From: Komarekiella atlantica HA4396-MV6
Lineage (GTDB): Bacteria; Cyanobacteriota; Cyanobacteriia; Cyanobacteriales; Nostocaceae
DNA length: 64,000 nt
Reading direction: 5' to 3'
NCBI GenBank assembly: GCA_019359395.1
Contig: JAHHHK010000041.1
Location: 1-64,000 of the forward strand
In this document: positions 7,929 to 16,723 of the stretch, piece after piece
Layout of the letters: each line of letters begins with the position of its first letter
Numbering within the stretch: the first letter of the stretch is position 1
Notes under the pieces: generated by a model
What the model was told of the DNA's origin: nothing
Database searches by the model: none
Seen by the model: the letters and a program-made list of their open reading frames with translations, nothing else
Made by a program: the position numbers and the translations under genes

Positions 7929-8237
7929 ATGACTGCAAAAGAACAATTAATCAAAGAAATAGAGCAAGCACCAGAGAATCTAATAGAAGAGTTATGAGAT
8001 TTTTTACTATTTGCTAAAGCAAGGCGAAATCAACAACATACTCAATCTAATTCTGCTAGTCAGTTAGCAACAGAACCAAGCGAACAGCAACTTCAGCAAA
8101 AAAGTAAACCAATTTGGGAAATTTTTGAAGATTTTACCAACGAATTACCGGAAGAGGTTATAGCCCAACTTCCGACAGATGGTGCTGCACAACTTGATCA
8201 TTATCTCTACGGTAAACCAAAACAAGACGAATCATGA
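7929..8237 (+). pseudogene. DUF2281-like/antitoxin-like gene interrupted by an in-frame TGA
   Basis: Reading from ATG at 7929 gives MTAKEQLIKEIEQAPENLIEEL, then TGA (7995-7997), then DFLLFAKARRNQQ and onward in the same frame to a stop at 8235. The intact version, with a Leu-type codon in place of the stop, would be a 102-residue protein of the small family that commonly precedes Uma2 genes in cyanobacteria. The downstream region still reads as sensible protein (KPIWEIFEDFTNELPEEV, HYLYGKPKQDES). A single nonsense change is the simplest explanation; internal restart or readthrough are possible. The Uma2 gene starts 23 bp later. Confidence 0.7.
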
Positions 8238-8260
8238 GAATGCAAAAATGAGGAATCATT

Positions 8261-8842
8261 ATGCAATTACAAGAACAACGCTATTATTTATCAGAAGAAT
8301 ATCTAGAAATAGAAGTTAATTCAGAGGAACGCCATGAATATATTGATGGTCAAATTATTCTTAAGCAAAGTGGAAACCCTAATCACAATATAGTAGTTGG
8401 TAAATTGGGTGCTACTCTTAATCTAGCTTTTAAACAGCAGCCATACCAAATTTTTATCCTTGACCAGCGTCTTTGGATTCCTCAAAAACGAATGTATATT
8501 TATCCTGATGTTATGGTCATCGCAGATAAATTGGAATTTGCAGAAGGAAGACGAGATACTCTGATTAATCCAGTATTTATTACTGAGGTGCTGTCAAAAT
8601 CTACTAAGAGTTATGACAGAGATGAAAAGTTTGCTGCTTATCGAACGATTCCTAACTTTCAGGAGTATGTTCTAATTGACCAGTACAAAATGCACGTTGA
8701 GCAGTACTTTAAAACGGATAATAATAGATGGATATTTTCGGAATTTGAAGATGGGGAAGAAAGTTTAAACTTGGCTTCTGTTCCTTGCCAAATTTTACTG
8801 ACGGATATTTACGATAAAGTGGATTTTAATGTGGAGGAGTAA
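8261..8842 (+). CDS. Uma2 family (DUF820) putative endonuclease
   Basis: A 193-residue protein of the PD-(D/E)XK-like Uma2 family, greatly expanded in cyanobacteria and of unknown biological role. Family marks are SEEYLEIEVNSEERHEYIDG near the start, the YPDVMVIAD strand (acidic Asp, residues about 87-95), VFITEVLSKSTKSYDR (Glu and Lys of the putative active site, about 107-122) and EYVLIDQ. It follows the broken DUF2281-like gene at 7929 on the same strand, an arrangement typical of Uma2 genes with a small upstream partner. Confidence 0.9.
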   Translation: MQLQEQRYYLSEEYLEIEVNSEERHEYIDGQIILKQSGNPNHNIVVGKLGATLNLAFKQQPYQIFILDQRLWIPQKRMYIYPDVMVIADKLEFAEGRRDTLINPVFITEVLSKSTKSYDRDEKFAAYRTIPNFQEYVLIDQYKMHVEQYFKTDNNRWIFSEFEDGEESLNLASVPCQILLTDIYDKVDFNVEE

Positions 8843-8845
8843 AGT

Positions 8846-9973
8846 TTACACTTTGATCAACCAGCGTTGGCGATACATCAAGAAGCCAACTGCAAACCAT
8901 AATAGTACAGTGACTAGGGCAAATAATAAAGAACCATTTAGCGCCCCCGCCCAAGAGGCGAAAATATTCTGGTAAATCCAATTGTAAGTGCTGGGAGCGT
9001 TTTCTCCGTTGCCGATATGGGTTTTGACTAGTATTTTAATTAATAAAACAGATGCAACAAAAAGTGCGATCGCATTTAAGCCCATAATTTCAAAGGGTTT
9101 ACTCCAGCGACGTATCAGCCGCACTTCGATGAGTTCGTAACAAGCTGCAAGCAAAAGTAATGCCCAACCGCTAGTAAAAACAACGTAGGAACTCGTCCAC
9201 AGCTTTTTATTGATGGGAAATGTCCACCCCCACACCCAACCAATAATCAAGCAACCGATGCCAAATAACACTAAACCTACACTCGTACGTGATTGCACTG
9301 GCTGACTGCGTATCCATTGCCCAGTAAAGTAGCCAGCGAGGACGTTGACAATAGCAGGAATAGTGCTGAAAAGTCCTTCTGGGTCTCCCAAATTTTTGAA
9401 GCCATCGCCAGCATACAGATGTGCTTTGGGTATAATTAGGCGGTCAATATAAGCGGCGAAGTTTCCTGTTCGCGTGAGAACACCAGCCCCATAATCGGGT
9501 ACTGGTACATACATCATCGTCAACCAGTAACCTACAAGTATTACTGCTGCTAATATCCATTGCCCTTTACGCGGCAAGTTGAGCACTACCAGAGAGGCTA
9601 AAAGATAACTCAGACTGATGCGCTGCAACACCCCCATAATGCGGATGCTACTCAAATCGAAAGTCCAAACACCCTTATTCCAAAAGCCATTTAGCAGCAA
9701 CCCCAAGGCAAAGAGAATAGCGGCACGGCGCAAGATCCGCCAGTAAACTGCTGAAGTAGGTTTGTTGGCTTCGGTGTACTTTGACAAAGAGAAAGTCATC
9801 GCCACTCCGATAATGAATAAAAAGAAGGGAAATACTAAATCTGTCGGTGTACAACCGTTCCAGTCGGCATGAGCTAACAGAGGATATACGTCATCTGCAA
9901 CTCCCATCATGTTGACGAGAATCATGCCAGCGATGGTAATGCCACGAAAAACATCAAGTGAGGTCAGACGCAT
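8846..9973 (-). CDS. Membrane acyltransferase-like protein (DUF5009/HGSNAT-like)
   Basis: A 375-residue integral membrane protein with about ten hydrophobic segments. The N-terminus (RLTSLDVFRGITIAGMILVN) and the following PLLAHADWNGCTPTDLVFPFFLFIIGVAM carry the pattern of the heparan-alpha-glucosaminide N-acetyltransferase-like family (COG4299), which moves acetyl groups across membranes in its characterised animal member. The bacterial substrate is unknown. It converges tail to tail with the Uma2 gene, leaving three bases between the stops. No partner genes are evident. Confidence 0.85.
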   Translation of the reverse strand: MRLTSLDVFRGITIAGMILVNMMGVADDVYPLLAHADWNGCTPTDLVFPFFLFIIGVAMTFSLSKYTEANKPTSAVYWRILRRAAILFALGLLLNGFWNKGVWTFDLSSIRIMGVLQRISLSYLLASLVVLNLPRKGQWILAAVILVGYWLTMMYVPVPDYGAGVLTRTGNFAAYIDRLIIPKAHLYAGDGFKNLGDPEGLFSTIPAIVNVLAGYFTGQWIRSQPVQSRTSVGLVLFGIGCLIIGWVWGWTFPINKKLWTSSYVVFTSGWALLLLAACYELIEVRLIRRWSKPFEIMGLNAIALFVASVLLIKILVKTHIGNGENAPSTYNWIYQNIFASWAGALNGSLLFALVTVLLWFAVGFLMYRQRWLIKV

Positions 9974-10137
9974 AGACGCAAGTTAAAATTTTGTTAAATT
10001 GTAAATTGAGGTGTCTGCAAAGTACAGTAATAAAAAGTAGCTATCACACCTGAACTGAGCGATCGCAGGCTAATATCTAAGTGCATCATAGCCTCCAAAT
10101 AATCAAGCAATATAGAAATATTAGTCTTCTCCATTAG

Positions 10138-10314
10138 TTGTGCTGTCAAACGTTCAGGCTAAGGTTGGCTGCTGGTTTGTACGAAGCAGGTAATTTGGTA
10201 CTATTACCGGAGGAAGCAGAACGACGACGAACTGATGTACAACAACGTGCAGAGCGATTAGCGGCTCGGTTACGGAAATTGGAGAAGCTCCACCAGATCA
10301 GCTTTAAGAAAACT
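10138..10314 (+). pseudogene. Remnant of the C-terminal part of an Uma2 gene
   Basis: The frame in front of the intact Uma2 gene encodes LYEAGNLVLLPEEAERRRTDVQQRAERLAARLRKLEK (here split over bases 10170-10290). This is the usual C-terminal tail of longer Uma2 proteins, not a normal N-terminus. A stop codon lies directly before base 10138. It appears to be the tail of a lost neighbouring copy now fused in frame to the next gene. Confidence 0.55.
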
Positions 10315-11160
10315 ATGTCAGAAACTACCCTCGCTGCACCAGACATAACACTCCCGCCTACCCAGGCAGATCTACCCTACGATGACGGTATCCCAATGGA
10401 AAGCCAACGGCATAAAATGCAAATGGAATTGTTAATTGATGTCGTAGAGACTTGGCTGGAACAACGGGAGGATGGATATGCAAGCGGCAATATGTTCGTT
10501 TATTTCAGTCTGGCTCAGGTGAAAAACCAAGATTTTAGAGGCCCGGACTTTTTTGCTGTACTAGGAGTCCCCAAAGTAGAACGCCGCAGTTGGGTTGTTT
10601 GGGAAGAAGGTAAAGGCCCTGATGTCGTAATTGAATTGCTTTCTCCGGGTACAGCAGCAACCGATAAGAATGAGAAAAAGTTGATTTATCAAAATCAGAT
10701 GCGCGTTCCAGAATATTTCTGGTTTGATCCTTTCAACCCTGATGACTGGGCTGGTTTTTCTCTTGGTAGTGGAGTGTATCAATCAATAACGCCTAATGCA
10801 GAAAATCAATTAGTGAGTCAAGCATTAGGTTTAGTATTGCTACGTTGGCAAGGTAGCTACAAAGGCGTTAATACAACTTGGTTGCGTTGGGCAACAATAG
10901 ATGGAGAATTGTTGCCAACAGCAGAAGAAAAGCAACGTCAACGCGCAGACCAAGAACAACAACGCGCAGACCAAGAACAACAACGCGCAGACCAAGAACA
11001 ACAACGCGCAGACCAGGAGCAACAACGCGCAGATCAGGTAAATTTGCAGTTGCAGCAAACGGCACGAAAGTTACTTCAGTTAGGGATGTCGGTAAAACAA
11101 GTAACGGAGTTAACAGATTTGCCGGAGTCTGTGGTTGAGGAACTGAGTATTTCTGATTGA
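10315..11160 (+). CDS. Uma2 family protein with coiled-coil heptad-repeat tail
   Basis: I chose the ATG at 10315 (MSETTLAAPDITLPP), giving 281 residues, because the frame before it reads as the tail of another copy. The Uma2 core has DGIPMESQRHKMQME, DFFAVLGVPKVERRSWVVWEEGK, DVVIELLSPGTAATDKNEKK (putative catalytic Glu and Lys) and VPEYFWFDPFNPDDW. After residue about 205 come five QRADQEQ heptads coded by a 21-bp tandem repeat, then a helical end (LLQLGMSVKQVTELTDLPESVVEEL). The heptads probably form a coiled coil. It is the second Uma2 gene within 2 kb. Confidence 0.9.
   Translation: MSETTLAAPDITLPPTQADLPYDDGIPMESQRHKMQMELLIDVVETWLEQREDGYASGNMFVYFSLAQVKNQDFRGPDFFAVLGVPKVERRSWVVWEEGKGPDVVIELLSPGTAATDKNEKKLIYQNQMRVPEYFWFDPFNPDDWAGFSLGSGVYQSITPNAENQLVSQALGLVLLRWQGSYKGVNTTWLRWATIDGELLPTAEEKQRQRADQEQQRADQEQQRADQEQQRADQEQQRADQVNLQLQQTARKLLQLGMSVKQVTELTDLPESVVEELSISD
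10939..11037 (+). repeat. 21-bp tandem repeat encoding QRADQEQ heptads
   Basis: Nearly identical 21-bp units start at 10939, 10960, 10981, 11002 and 11023 (the last one partial and diverged). They sit inside the Uma2 gene and keep the frame, so changes in copy number would lengthen or shorten the coiled coil without a frameshift. Confidence 0.9.
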
Positions 11161-11164
11161 TGTG

Positions 11165-12052
11165 TTAGTTTAAATACCGTTGTAATAAACCAATTACAAC
11201 TTCTGGTATTTCTAGATGAGGTAGTATTCCTGCATCTGCGATCGCATAAAAATCTTGAACTGCACTTGTATTTAAATTTGCCAAGCGCCGTCCTAGTTTG
11301 ATAGTGGTAAATTGTGCTTTTTCACCCCAAAAAATGACAGTGGGAATTATTAATTGCTGAATATACAAACTTAGATCAAAGTAAAGGTCGCCTCGTAAAA
11401 ATGACAAAGCGGCAAACTTAGCATTAGGCTGTTGTGCAGAGGTTAAATAAGCCTCTACCATTTCCTGAGATACTCGTTGGGCTTTAGCAAAGAGAAAACT
11501 CTGCAAAAAGTTTCGCACTGCAATTTCATTTTCAGCACCAAGAGTATAAATTAAACTGTCTAATAGGGGTGTATTAATTACCGAAAGTGGAAGTCTGCGT
11601 CCAGCACCCTGGCCAAAGTCATCAAACCCAGAAGGACAGACCAAAAACAGTGTTTTGAATAAGTTGGGTTGGACAATAGCCAAGCGGATAGCGAAAGCAG
11701 CTGTTAGAGACGAGGCTACCACCGTTACAGGCTGGCGACAAGTTTGAATGATAAACTCTGCGATCGTGCTGAGATAATCCCTAATTTGATAATCTCTGGG
11801 TGGATGAGCCGACTCTCCCCAACCGATTAAGTCGGGAGCTAAAACATGGTAAGTGGAGGCAAAAGCCGGGTAAACTTTAGACCATTCATAAGCAGAGGCC
11901 CCACCACCAAAGTTGTGCAGAAATAGTAATGGGGGTAAATCTTCAGTGTCAGCGAACGTCCAAGGTGCATTCGTTTGGGTATAGTAAACCATTGCCCCCA
12001 AGGATGTATGGATGACTTTATGTCCAAAGCCAGGAGGTTGAAACTGAAGCAT
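11165..12052 (-). CDS. Alpha/beta hydrolase fold protein
   Basis: A 295-residue hydrolase. The oxyanion-hole segment LLFLHNFGGGASAYEWSKV lies near residues 43-62, followed by YHVLAPDLIGWGESAHPP (about 68-86), a core signature of the fold. The nucleophile elbow reads VASSLTAA (about 111-118), that is S-S-L in place of the more usual G-x-S-x-G, as in several cyanobacterial members. The C-terminal LPHLEIPE supplies a plausible catalytic His. No signal peptide. The substrate is unknown. It ends four bases from the stop of the converging Uma2 gene. Confidence 0.88.
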   Translation of the reverse strand: MLQFQPPGFGHKVIHTSLGAMVYYTQTNAPWTFADTEDLPPLLFLHNFGGGASAYEWSKVYPAFASTYHVLAPDLIGWGESAHPPRDYQIRDYLSTIAEFIIQTCRQPVTVVASSLTAAFAIRLAIVQPNLFKTLFLVCPSGFDDFGQGAGRRLPLSVINTPLLDSLIYTLGAENEIAVRNFLQSFLFAKAQRVSQEMVEAYLTSAQQPNAKFAALSFLRGDLYFDLSLYIQQLIIPTVIFWGEKAQFTTIKLGRRLANLNTSAVQDFYAIADAGILPHLEIPEVVIGLLQRYLN

Positions 12053-12157
12053 AAAATTAAAAAGTCTAGTTTAATTGCACTTAGCCTAATGCCAAAAGTA
12101 TAAAGTAAAGCTTACCGATAGCGGGAGCTAGTACTGCTGCGCTAATTTGTAATACTC

Positions 12158-12247
12158 GCCAAGGGCGAGAAGCAAGCTACGTAATTCGTAATGACGCTCG
12201 CGGACTCGCTACCGCTACTAAGCGCGTAATTCGTAATTCGTAATTGT
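12158..12247. repeat. Dispersed AATTCGTAATT-type repeat with palindrome
   Basis: TAATTCGTAAT blocks surround a GACGCTCGCGGACTCGCTACCGC core. The same core recurs near 19129-19160 and the AATTCGTAATT motif recurs at 5390, 14600 and 44575. It is a dispersed noncoding repeat between convergent/codirectional genes. Confidence 0.6.
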
Positions 12248-12269
12248 TATAGCGCAAACGTTTCATTTT

Positions 12270-12779
12270 TTATCCAGGCTTTTGGTCACTATCTCCCGTA
12301 AGTTGAACAAGTTGATGGAGGTTATCGCCACTGATGTGATAAGCTGCTCCAAAACCAATTACAAAACGACCTTCACTAGGAGTTAGCTGGAAAATCCGAA
12401 AGTCAGCCAAGCCTCGCAAAACCTCAATAATTTGACCAAATCGCCCTTGAAATTGCTCAACAATTTTATTCCACTTCTGAGTTTCACGTTCTATTAAAGT
12501 TGCTGTACAATCAAAACTTAAACGGCGACGAGCGAAAATTTGGTTAGTCTGAGCTTCATCCTCAATAAATAAGATACTTACATGAGGATTAGCATCAAGA
12601 TTTTTAGTATGGCTCGCAAGACCGCTGACGTAGATGTAAATATTCTTGGCATCATCCATCACATAGGGAGCATAACTAGAGTTGGGTATTCCCTGTGCGT
12701 TCACAGTGCTAATGATTACACTCTGAATTTCTTCAGTAAATTTTTCGTACTCTAATTGAACCTTTTCCAGTTGACTCAT
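12270..12779 (-). CDS. Pyridoxamine 5'-phosphate oxidase-like (HugZ-type) protein
   Basis: A 169-residue split-barrel flavin/heme-binding-type protein. SVIISTVNAQGIPNSSYAPYV (residues about 20-40), the SGLASHTKNLDANPHVSILF segment and ARRRLSFDCTA match the HugZ-like branch, in which some members degrade heme. The C-terminal FVIGFGAAYHISGDNL is typical of that branch (a His in a heme-contact loop). It appears to be a single gene, not in an operon. Function as heme oxygenase or general FMN-binding protein is inference. Confidence 0.85.
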   Translation of the reverse strand: MSQLEKVQLEYEKFTEEIQSVIISTVNAQGIPNSSYAPYVMDDAKNIYIYVSGLASHTKNLDANPHVSILFIEDEAQTNQIFARRRLSFDCTATLIERETQKWNKIVEQFQGRFGQIIEVLRGLADFRIFQLTPSEGRFVIGFGAAYHISGDNLHQLVQLTGDSDQKPG

Positions 12780-12992
12780 AAAAAATTAGTAAAATGAATA
12801 ACAATTTATTCAGTATCCTAACGTTATTAACCAATAAAATGGAATGCAAACTGAGTAAGAAGCGCTCAGTCAAAAGTCAAGAGTCAATTGTAATTTTTCT
12901 TCCCCTGCCCCTCCGCTCCCCCCTCCTACCTTTAGCAACCGTTCCGTTATTATGTAGCAAGATGTTGTAAAAATCATTGCGTCAGCCACACT

Positions 12993-14255
12993 ATGCTAGG
13001 AAAGCTATTAGATGGGCGTTACAAAGTTATCCAAGTTTTGAGTGCCGGAGGGTTTGGAGAAACATACATTGTGGAAGACACCCGCCGACCGGGTAATCCC
13101 AAATGTGTTTTGAAGCTACTAAAACCTGCTATTTCTGAACCCTACTATTTGCAAGTTGCTAGACGCCTATTTAATAGCGAGGCAGAGATTTTAGAACAGT
13201 TGGGCAACCATGACCAAATTCCTCGGCTTTTAGCTTACTTTGAAGAAAATCAAGAATTTTGCTTGGTGCAAGAGTTAATTGTTGGGCATCCACTCAGCAC
13301 AGAAATGCGTCCTGATGAATGCTGGAATGAAAACCAAGTCATTCAGATGCTACAAGATGTTTTGGGAGTTTTGGAGTTTGTTCATAGCTATGGAGTGATT
13401 CATCGTGACATCAAGCCTGATAACTTAATTAGACGGGACTATGATGGCAAGTTAGTTTTAATTGACTTTGGCGCAGTTAAACAAATGCAAACGCAAGTAG
13501 CCGCAGATAGCCAAATAGCGGCTACTGTGGCTATTGGTACTCCTGGATACATGCCAGCAGAACAGGCACAAGGAAAACCACGCCACAATAGTGATATATA
13601 TGCGTTAGGAATGATTGCTATTCAGGCGTTAACGGGAATACTGCCGTCACAATTACAGGAAAATTTGGAAACAGGTGAGGTCGTGTGGCAAAATCAAACA
13701 CAGGTTTCCCTGCGACTGGCAGAGGTTGTACAAAAGATGGTGCGTTATCACTACCGCGATCGCTATCAGTCTGCCACAGAAGTACTACAAGATCTCCGGC
13801 AATTATTAAGTCCCTTTGCACCAACTCAACCTTCAATTCCGCCTGTAGGCACATATACCCTTACACAATCACCAACACCTGCTTCTGATTTTCTTGATCA
13901 CTCCAAGCCTCAAGTTACATCATTATCTTTCCTTAACAAAGTATTATCTGTAATCAGATTTATACCATTTGTCGGCGCGGCTGGGTTATTTTTGTTTAAG
14001 TCAACTACCTGGGTAATTTTGCTAGGAGTTGGTCTAGCAGCTTTTGGAGCAAGTTTGTTTTTTCTCCGTTCTTGGTACTCCAATGTTGCAAGAGATTATG
14101 ACGCTATCTTTGCTGTTATTTTCTGTATCTGTGGAATATTGCTTTTATTTCAAAGTCAGTATGTTAAGCCGGAAATACAAATTAGTCAATTCCTATTAGC
14201 AGGAATAAGTATTTTCTCAGCAGCAGAGTGTATCCATTGGCGAGGAAATAAGTAA
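12993..14255 (+). CDS. Ser/Thr protein kinase fused to a Ycf66-like membrane domain
   Basis: Length 420 residues. The N-terminal Hanks-type kinase has LSAGGFGETY (16-25), the catalytic loop HRDIKPDN (137-144), DFG (158-160) and GTPGYMPAEQ (182-191), so it should be active. A Pro-rich linker (about 275-305) leads to a membrane part of about 100 residues. Its last 80 residues (GASLFFLRS, RDYDAIFAVIFCICGILLLFQ, ISQFLLAGISIFSAAE) match the pattern of Ycf66, a small membrane protein family of cyanobacteria and plastids. The next gene is a free-standing protein of the same type. A kinase anchored by Ycf66 is, to my knowledge, not a standard architecture. Confidence 0.9.
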   Translation: MLGKLLDGRYKVIQVLSAGGFGETYIVEDTRRPGNPKCVLKLLKPAISEPYYLQVARRLFNSEAEILEQLGNHDQIPRLLAYFEENQEFCLVQELIVGHPLSTEMRPDECWNENQVIQMLQDVLGVLEFVHSYGVIHRDIKPDNLIRRDYDGKLVLIDFGAVKQMQTQVAADSQIAATVAIGTPGYMPAEQAQGKPRHNSDIYALGMIAIQALTGILPSQLQENLETGEVVWQNQTQVSLRLAEVVQKMVRYHYRDRYQSATEVLQDLRQLLSPFAPTQPSIPPVGTYTLTQSPTPASDFLDHSKPQVTSLSFLNKVLSVIRFIPFVGAAGLFLFKSTTWVILLGVGLAAFGASLFFLRSWYSNVARDYDAIFAVIFCICGILLLFQSQYVKPEIQISQFLLAGISIFSAAECIHWRGNK

Positions 14256-14294
14256 GACAACTCTAGAGTTAAATTTTCCATTGAATAATTAGTA

Positions 14295-14558
14295 ATGAAT
14301 AACTCAACCAATCTTATAGGCAATATTTTGATACTAGCAGCAATTTCGTTATGTGTTCTACCCTTATTGCGTCCTAAAATATTTAAACGTCAAGATATAT
14401 TATTAATCATAGCGTTTTTCATTTCTGGTCTGAGTCTTTTATTTCAAGGTAGATATCTTAACGAGTTGCCACAATTTAGTTTAATCTTATTGACTGTATC
14501 CGCTATTTTCTACACGGCTGAAAGTATCAGATTGCGAATCAAAAATACTAAATCATAA
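14295..14558 (+). CDS. Ycf66-like small membrane protein
   Basis: An 87-residue protein with three hydrophobic stretches: ILILAAISLCVLPLL, ILLIIAFFISGLSLLF and FSLILLTVSAIFYTA. The arrangement of RPKIFKRQDI, then LLFQGRYLN, then FYTAESIRLR mirrors the Ycf66 family and the C-terminal domain of the kinase 39 bp upstream (LLFQSQYVK, FSAAECIHWR). The two genes are on the same strand and probably cotranscribed. It may dimerise with the kinase's membrane domain. Function unknown. Confidence 0.7.
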   Translation: MNNSTNLIGNILILAAISLCVLPLLRPKIFKRQDILLIIAFFISGLSLLFQGRYLNELPQFSLILLTVSAIFYTAESIRLRIKNTKS

Positions 14559-14682
14559 TTTAGACTTCAAAATTTACTATAGTTTAATATCAAACTAATT
14601 ACGAATTACAAATTAGAAAACCAAATTTGTTATTTTGTCTTCTGCTTAAGTTAGACTTAAGAAAAGTTGCGAGGACGCGATT

Positions 14683-16167
14683 GTGACTGACAAAAATCGT
14701 TCTCAATGGGATTTAGGCAGGTTTATCGAAACCCTGACTTACTTTGAGGTAATTCCTTTGCTTAACTGGGTACAAGAGTTAATCCAAGGTCGTCCCAAGG
14801 ATAATCAAAATAGACCCGATGGAGGAAGAAATATGGGTGTAATACTGGTAGCAGGCGCAACGGGTGGCGTCGGAAAACGGGTGGTACGGCGATCGCTAGA
14901 ACGGGGTTATAAAGTTCGGGCGATCGTACGAGATATCGACAAGGCACGGTCAATTATTGGTGATGATGTTGACTTAGTAGTTGCGGATATTACTAAACCA
15001 GAAACTTTAAATTCCCTAGTCATGGCTGATGTCCAAGCTGTCATTTGTTGCACAGCAGTGCGTGTACAACCAGTAGAAGGAGACACAGCAGATAGAGCTA
15101 AATATTATCAAGGTGTTAAATTTTACCAGCCAGAAATTGTCGGCGACACCCCTGAAAACGTAGAATATCAAGGTGTTAAAAACTTAGTACAAGCAGCAAA
15201 AAAATATCTACCCCAAGCAAGTGAAAAACTGATATTTGACTTCACGAATCCATCAATAGAATTAAAAAACATTTGGGGTGCGGTTGATGATGTTGTGATG
15301 GGTGGTGTGAGTGCAAGTAATATGCAATTTGTGGAAAATACAGCTTTATTTGCAGGTAATGTCTCCACCGCTAACTCAGGCGGATTTGCTTCGGTAAGAA
15401 CTAGAAACTTTGATCCACCTTTCAACTTATCTGACTACGAAGGTGTGAAATTACGCGTCAAAGGTGACGGTCAACGCTATAAAATATTTCTGCGGACAGA
15501 AGCACAATGGGACGGTGTTGGTTATGGCTATTCCTTTGATACTGTAGCAAATACCTGGATAGATATTCACGTCCCTTTTGCAGATTTAATTCCTGTATTT
15601 CGGGCAAAAACTGTAAAGGATGCTCCGCCAATTGACTTTAGCAAGATTTGCTCATTTCAATTAATGTTGAGCAAATTTGAATATGATAGTGCGTTAAATC
15701 CTAAATTTTCACCTGGTGGTTTTTCTTTACAAGTAGAATCCATAAAAGCTTATGGCGGGGAAAATCTTCCACAGTTCGTCCTTGTCAGTTCAGCAGGTGT
15801 GACTCGTCCCGGTCGTCCCGGCATTAATTTAGATGAAGAACCACCAGCGGTTAAATTAAATGACCAATTGGGAGGAATTTTAACATGGAAATTAAAGGGA
15901 GAAGATAGTTTAAGAGAAAGTGGGATTCCTTACACAATCATCAGACCTTGCGCCTTAACAGAGGAACCTGGAGGCAAAGAATTAATATTCGAGCAAGGTG
16001 ACAACATTAAAGGCAAAATCAGCCGTGAGGATGTTGCAGAAATTTGTGTGCAAGCACTGAAACTAGCAAATGCTTATAACGTCACGTTTGAAGTTAAAGA
16101 GGAGGAAAATAGTCTCAACTCTATCGATTGGCAGAGGTTATTTTCTAACTTACAACGGGATAAATAA
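14683..16167 (+). CDS. NAD(P)-binding SDR (NmrA-like) with inserted CIA30 domain
   Basis: A 494-residue fusion known in cyanobacteria and plants. The first 50 residues are a helical lead, then a Rossmann fold starts with VAGATGGVGKRVV (about 56-68). At about residues 183-350 the Rossmann fold is interrupted by a CIA30 domain (complex I intermediate-associated protein 30; IWGAVDDVVMGGVS, FASVRTRNF, GDGQRYKIFLRT). The SDR then resumes with FVLVSSAGVTRPGRPG and IIRPCALTEEPGG. The start is GTG at 14683, chosen because a GCGAGGA site lies before it. Likely an assembly or oxidoreductase-associated factor for membrane complexes; the precise role is unknown. Confidence 0.88.
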   Translation: MTDKNRSQWDLGRFIETLTYFEVIPLLNWVQELIQGRPKDNQNRPDGGRNMGVILVAGATGGVGKRVVRRSLERGYKVRAIVRDIDKARSIIGDDVDLVVADITKPETLNSLVMADVQAVICCTAVRVQPVEGDTADRAKYYQGVKFYQPEIVGDTPENVEYQGVKNLVQAAKKYLPQASEKLIFDFTNPSIELKNIWGAVDDVVMGGVSASNMQFVENTALFAGNVSTANSGGFASVRTRNFDPPFNLSDYEGVKLRVKGDGQRYKIFLRTEAQWDGVGYGYSFDTVANTWIDIHVPFADLIPVFRAKTVKDAPPIDFSKICSFQLMLSKFEYDSALNPKFSPGGFSLQVESIKAYGGENLPQFVLVSSAGVTRPGRPGINLDEEPPAVKLNDQLGGILTWKLKGEDSLRESGIPYTIIRPCALTEEPGGKELIFEQGDNIKGKISREDVAEICVQALKLANAYNVTFEVKEEENSLNSIDWQRLFSNLQRDK

Positions 16168-16245
16168 ATGAAATGTCTTCAGATGATTAATCTGTAGACC
16201 TACTCACAAAAGTTGCTTATCAAAGCTGTTGTAAAAAGTCAGATA

Positions 16246-16590
16246 ATGAAAAAAATCAAGGTGCTAGTTCTCGCCGGGATTTTAGTAATGATTATCTCGA
16301 TGGGATTTCCTAAAACTGCCTCATCGCAACAAGTTGAGTCCCGCCTCAACAATCTAGAAGCGGACTTTAATCGTGTCGAGTCGCGGTTAAACCAGCTAGA
16401 ATCTCAACTAGGCCAACCACGCCAGCCTTCATCCTCAAGAACAACACTTACTCCACGACAATCAACTGGTTCCAGAGGGAACTTATCACAGCAAGATCGC
16501 ATGTTTGATCGGCTAGCAACTTTAGTGGTCGAATTGAAGCAACAAGTCAACAAATTAGAGGAGCGTGTTTCTAAAATAGAGTCACGCTGA
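16246..16590 (+). CDS. Small exported coiled-coil protein
   Basis: Length 114 residues from the ATG at 16246; a TTG at 16213 would add eleven unlikely residues. A signal peptide is clear (MKKIKVLVLAGILVMIIS, then a TASSQQ cleavage region). The mature protein has a coiled coil with VESRLNNLEADFNRVESRLNQLESQL, a Ser/Thr/Pro-rich linker, and a second coil (LATLVVELKQQVNKLEERVSKIES). It resembles the exported helical proteins often seen in cyanobacteria. Function unknown. Confidence 0.75.
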   Translation: MKKIKVLVLAGILVMIISMGFPKTASSQQVESRLNNLEADFNRVESRLNQLESQLGQPRQPSSSRTTLTPRQSTGSRGNLSQQDRMFDRLATLVVELKQQVNKLEERVSKIESR

Positions 16591-16723
16591 TTCCTATTTC
16601 AATTAAATTTAGGAATGTGTTTATTAGGTGGCAAATCTCAGTCAGGTAATTTATTTTCTGGCTGGTGGGTGTGACAAGTAAGTGTAAAATAGCAAAGTTC
16701 ATCAATTTTTCAGCTACCTTTAC

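Noticed and set aside
10138-11160. Single 340-residue Uma2 protein from the TTG at 10138
   Set aside because: The first 59 residues read as the C-terminal tail of another Uma2 copy, and a proper ATG lies at 10315.
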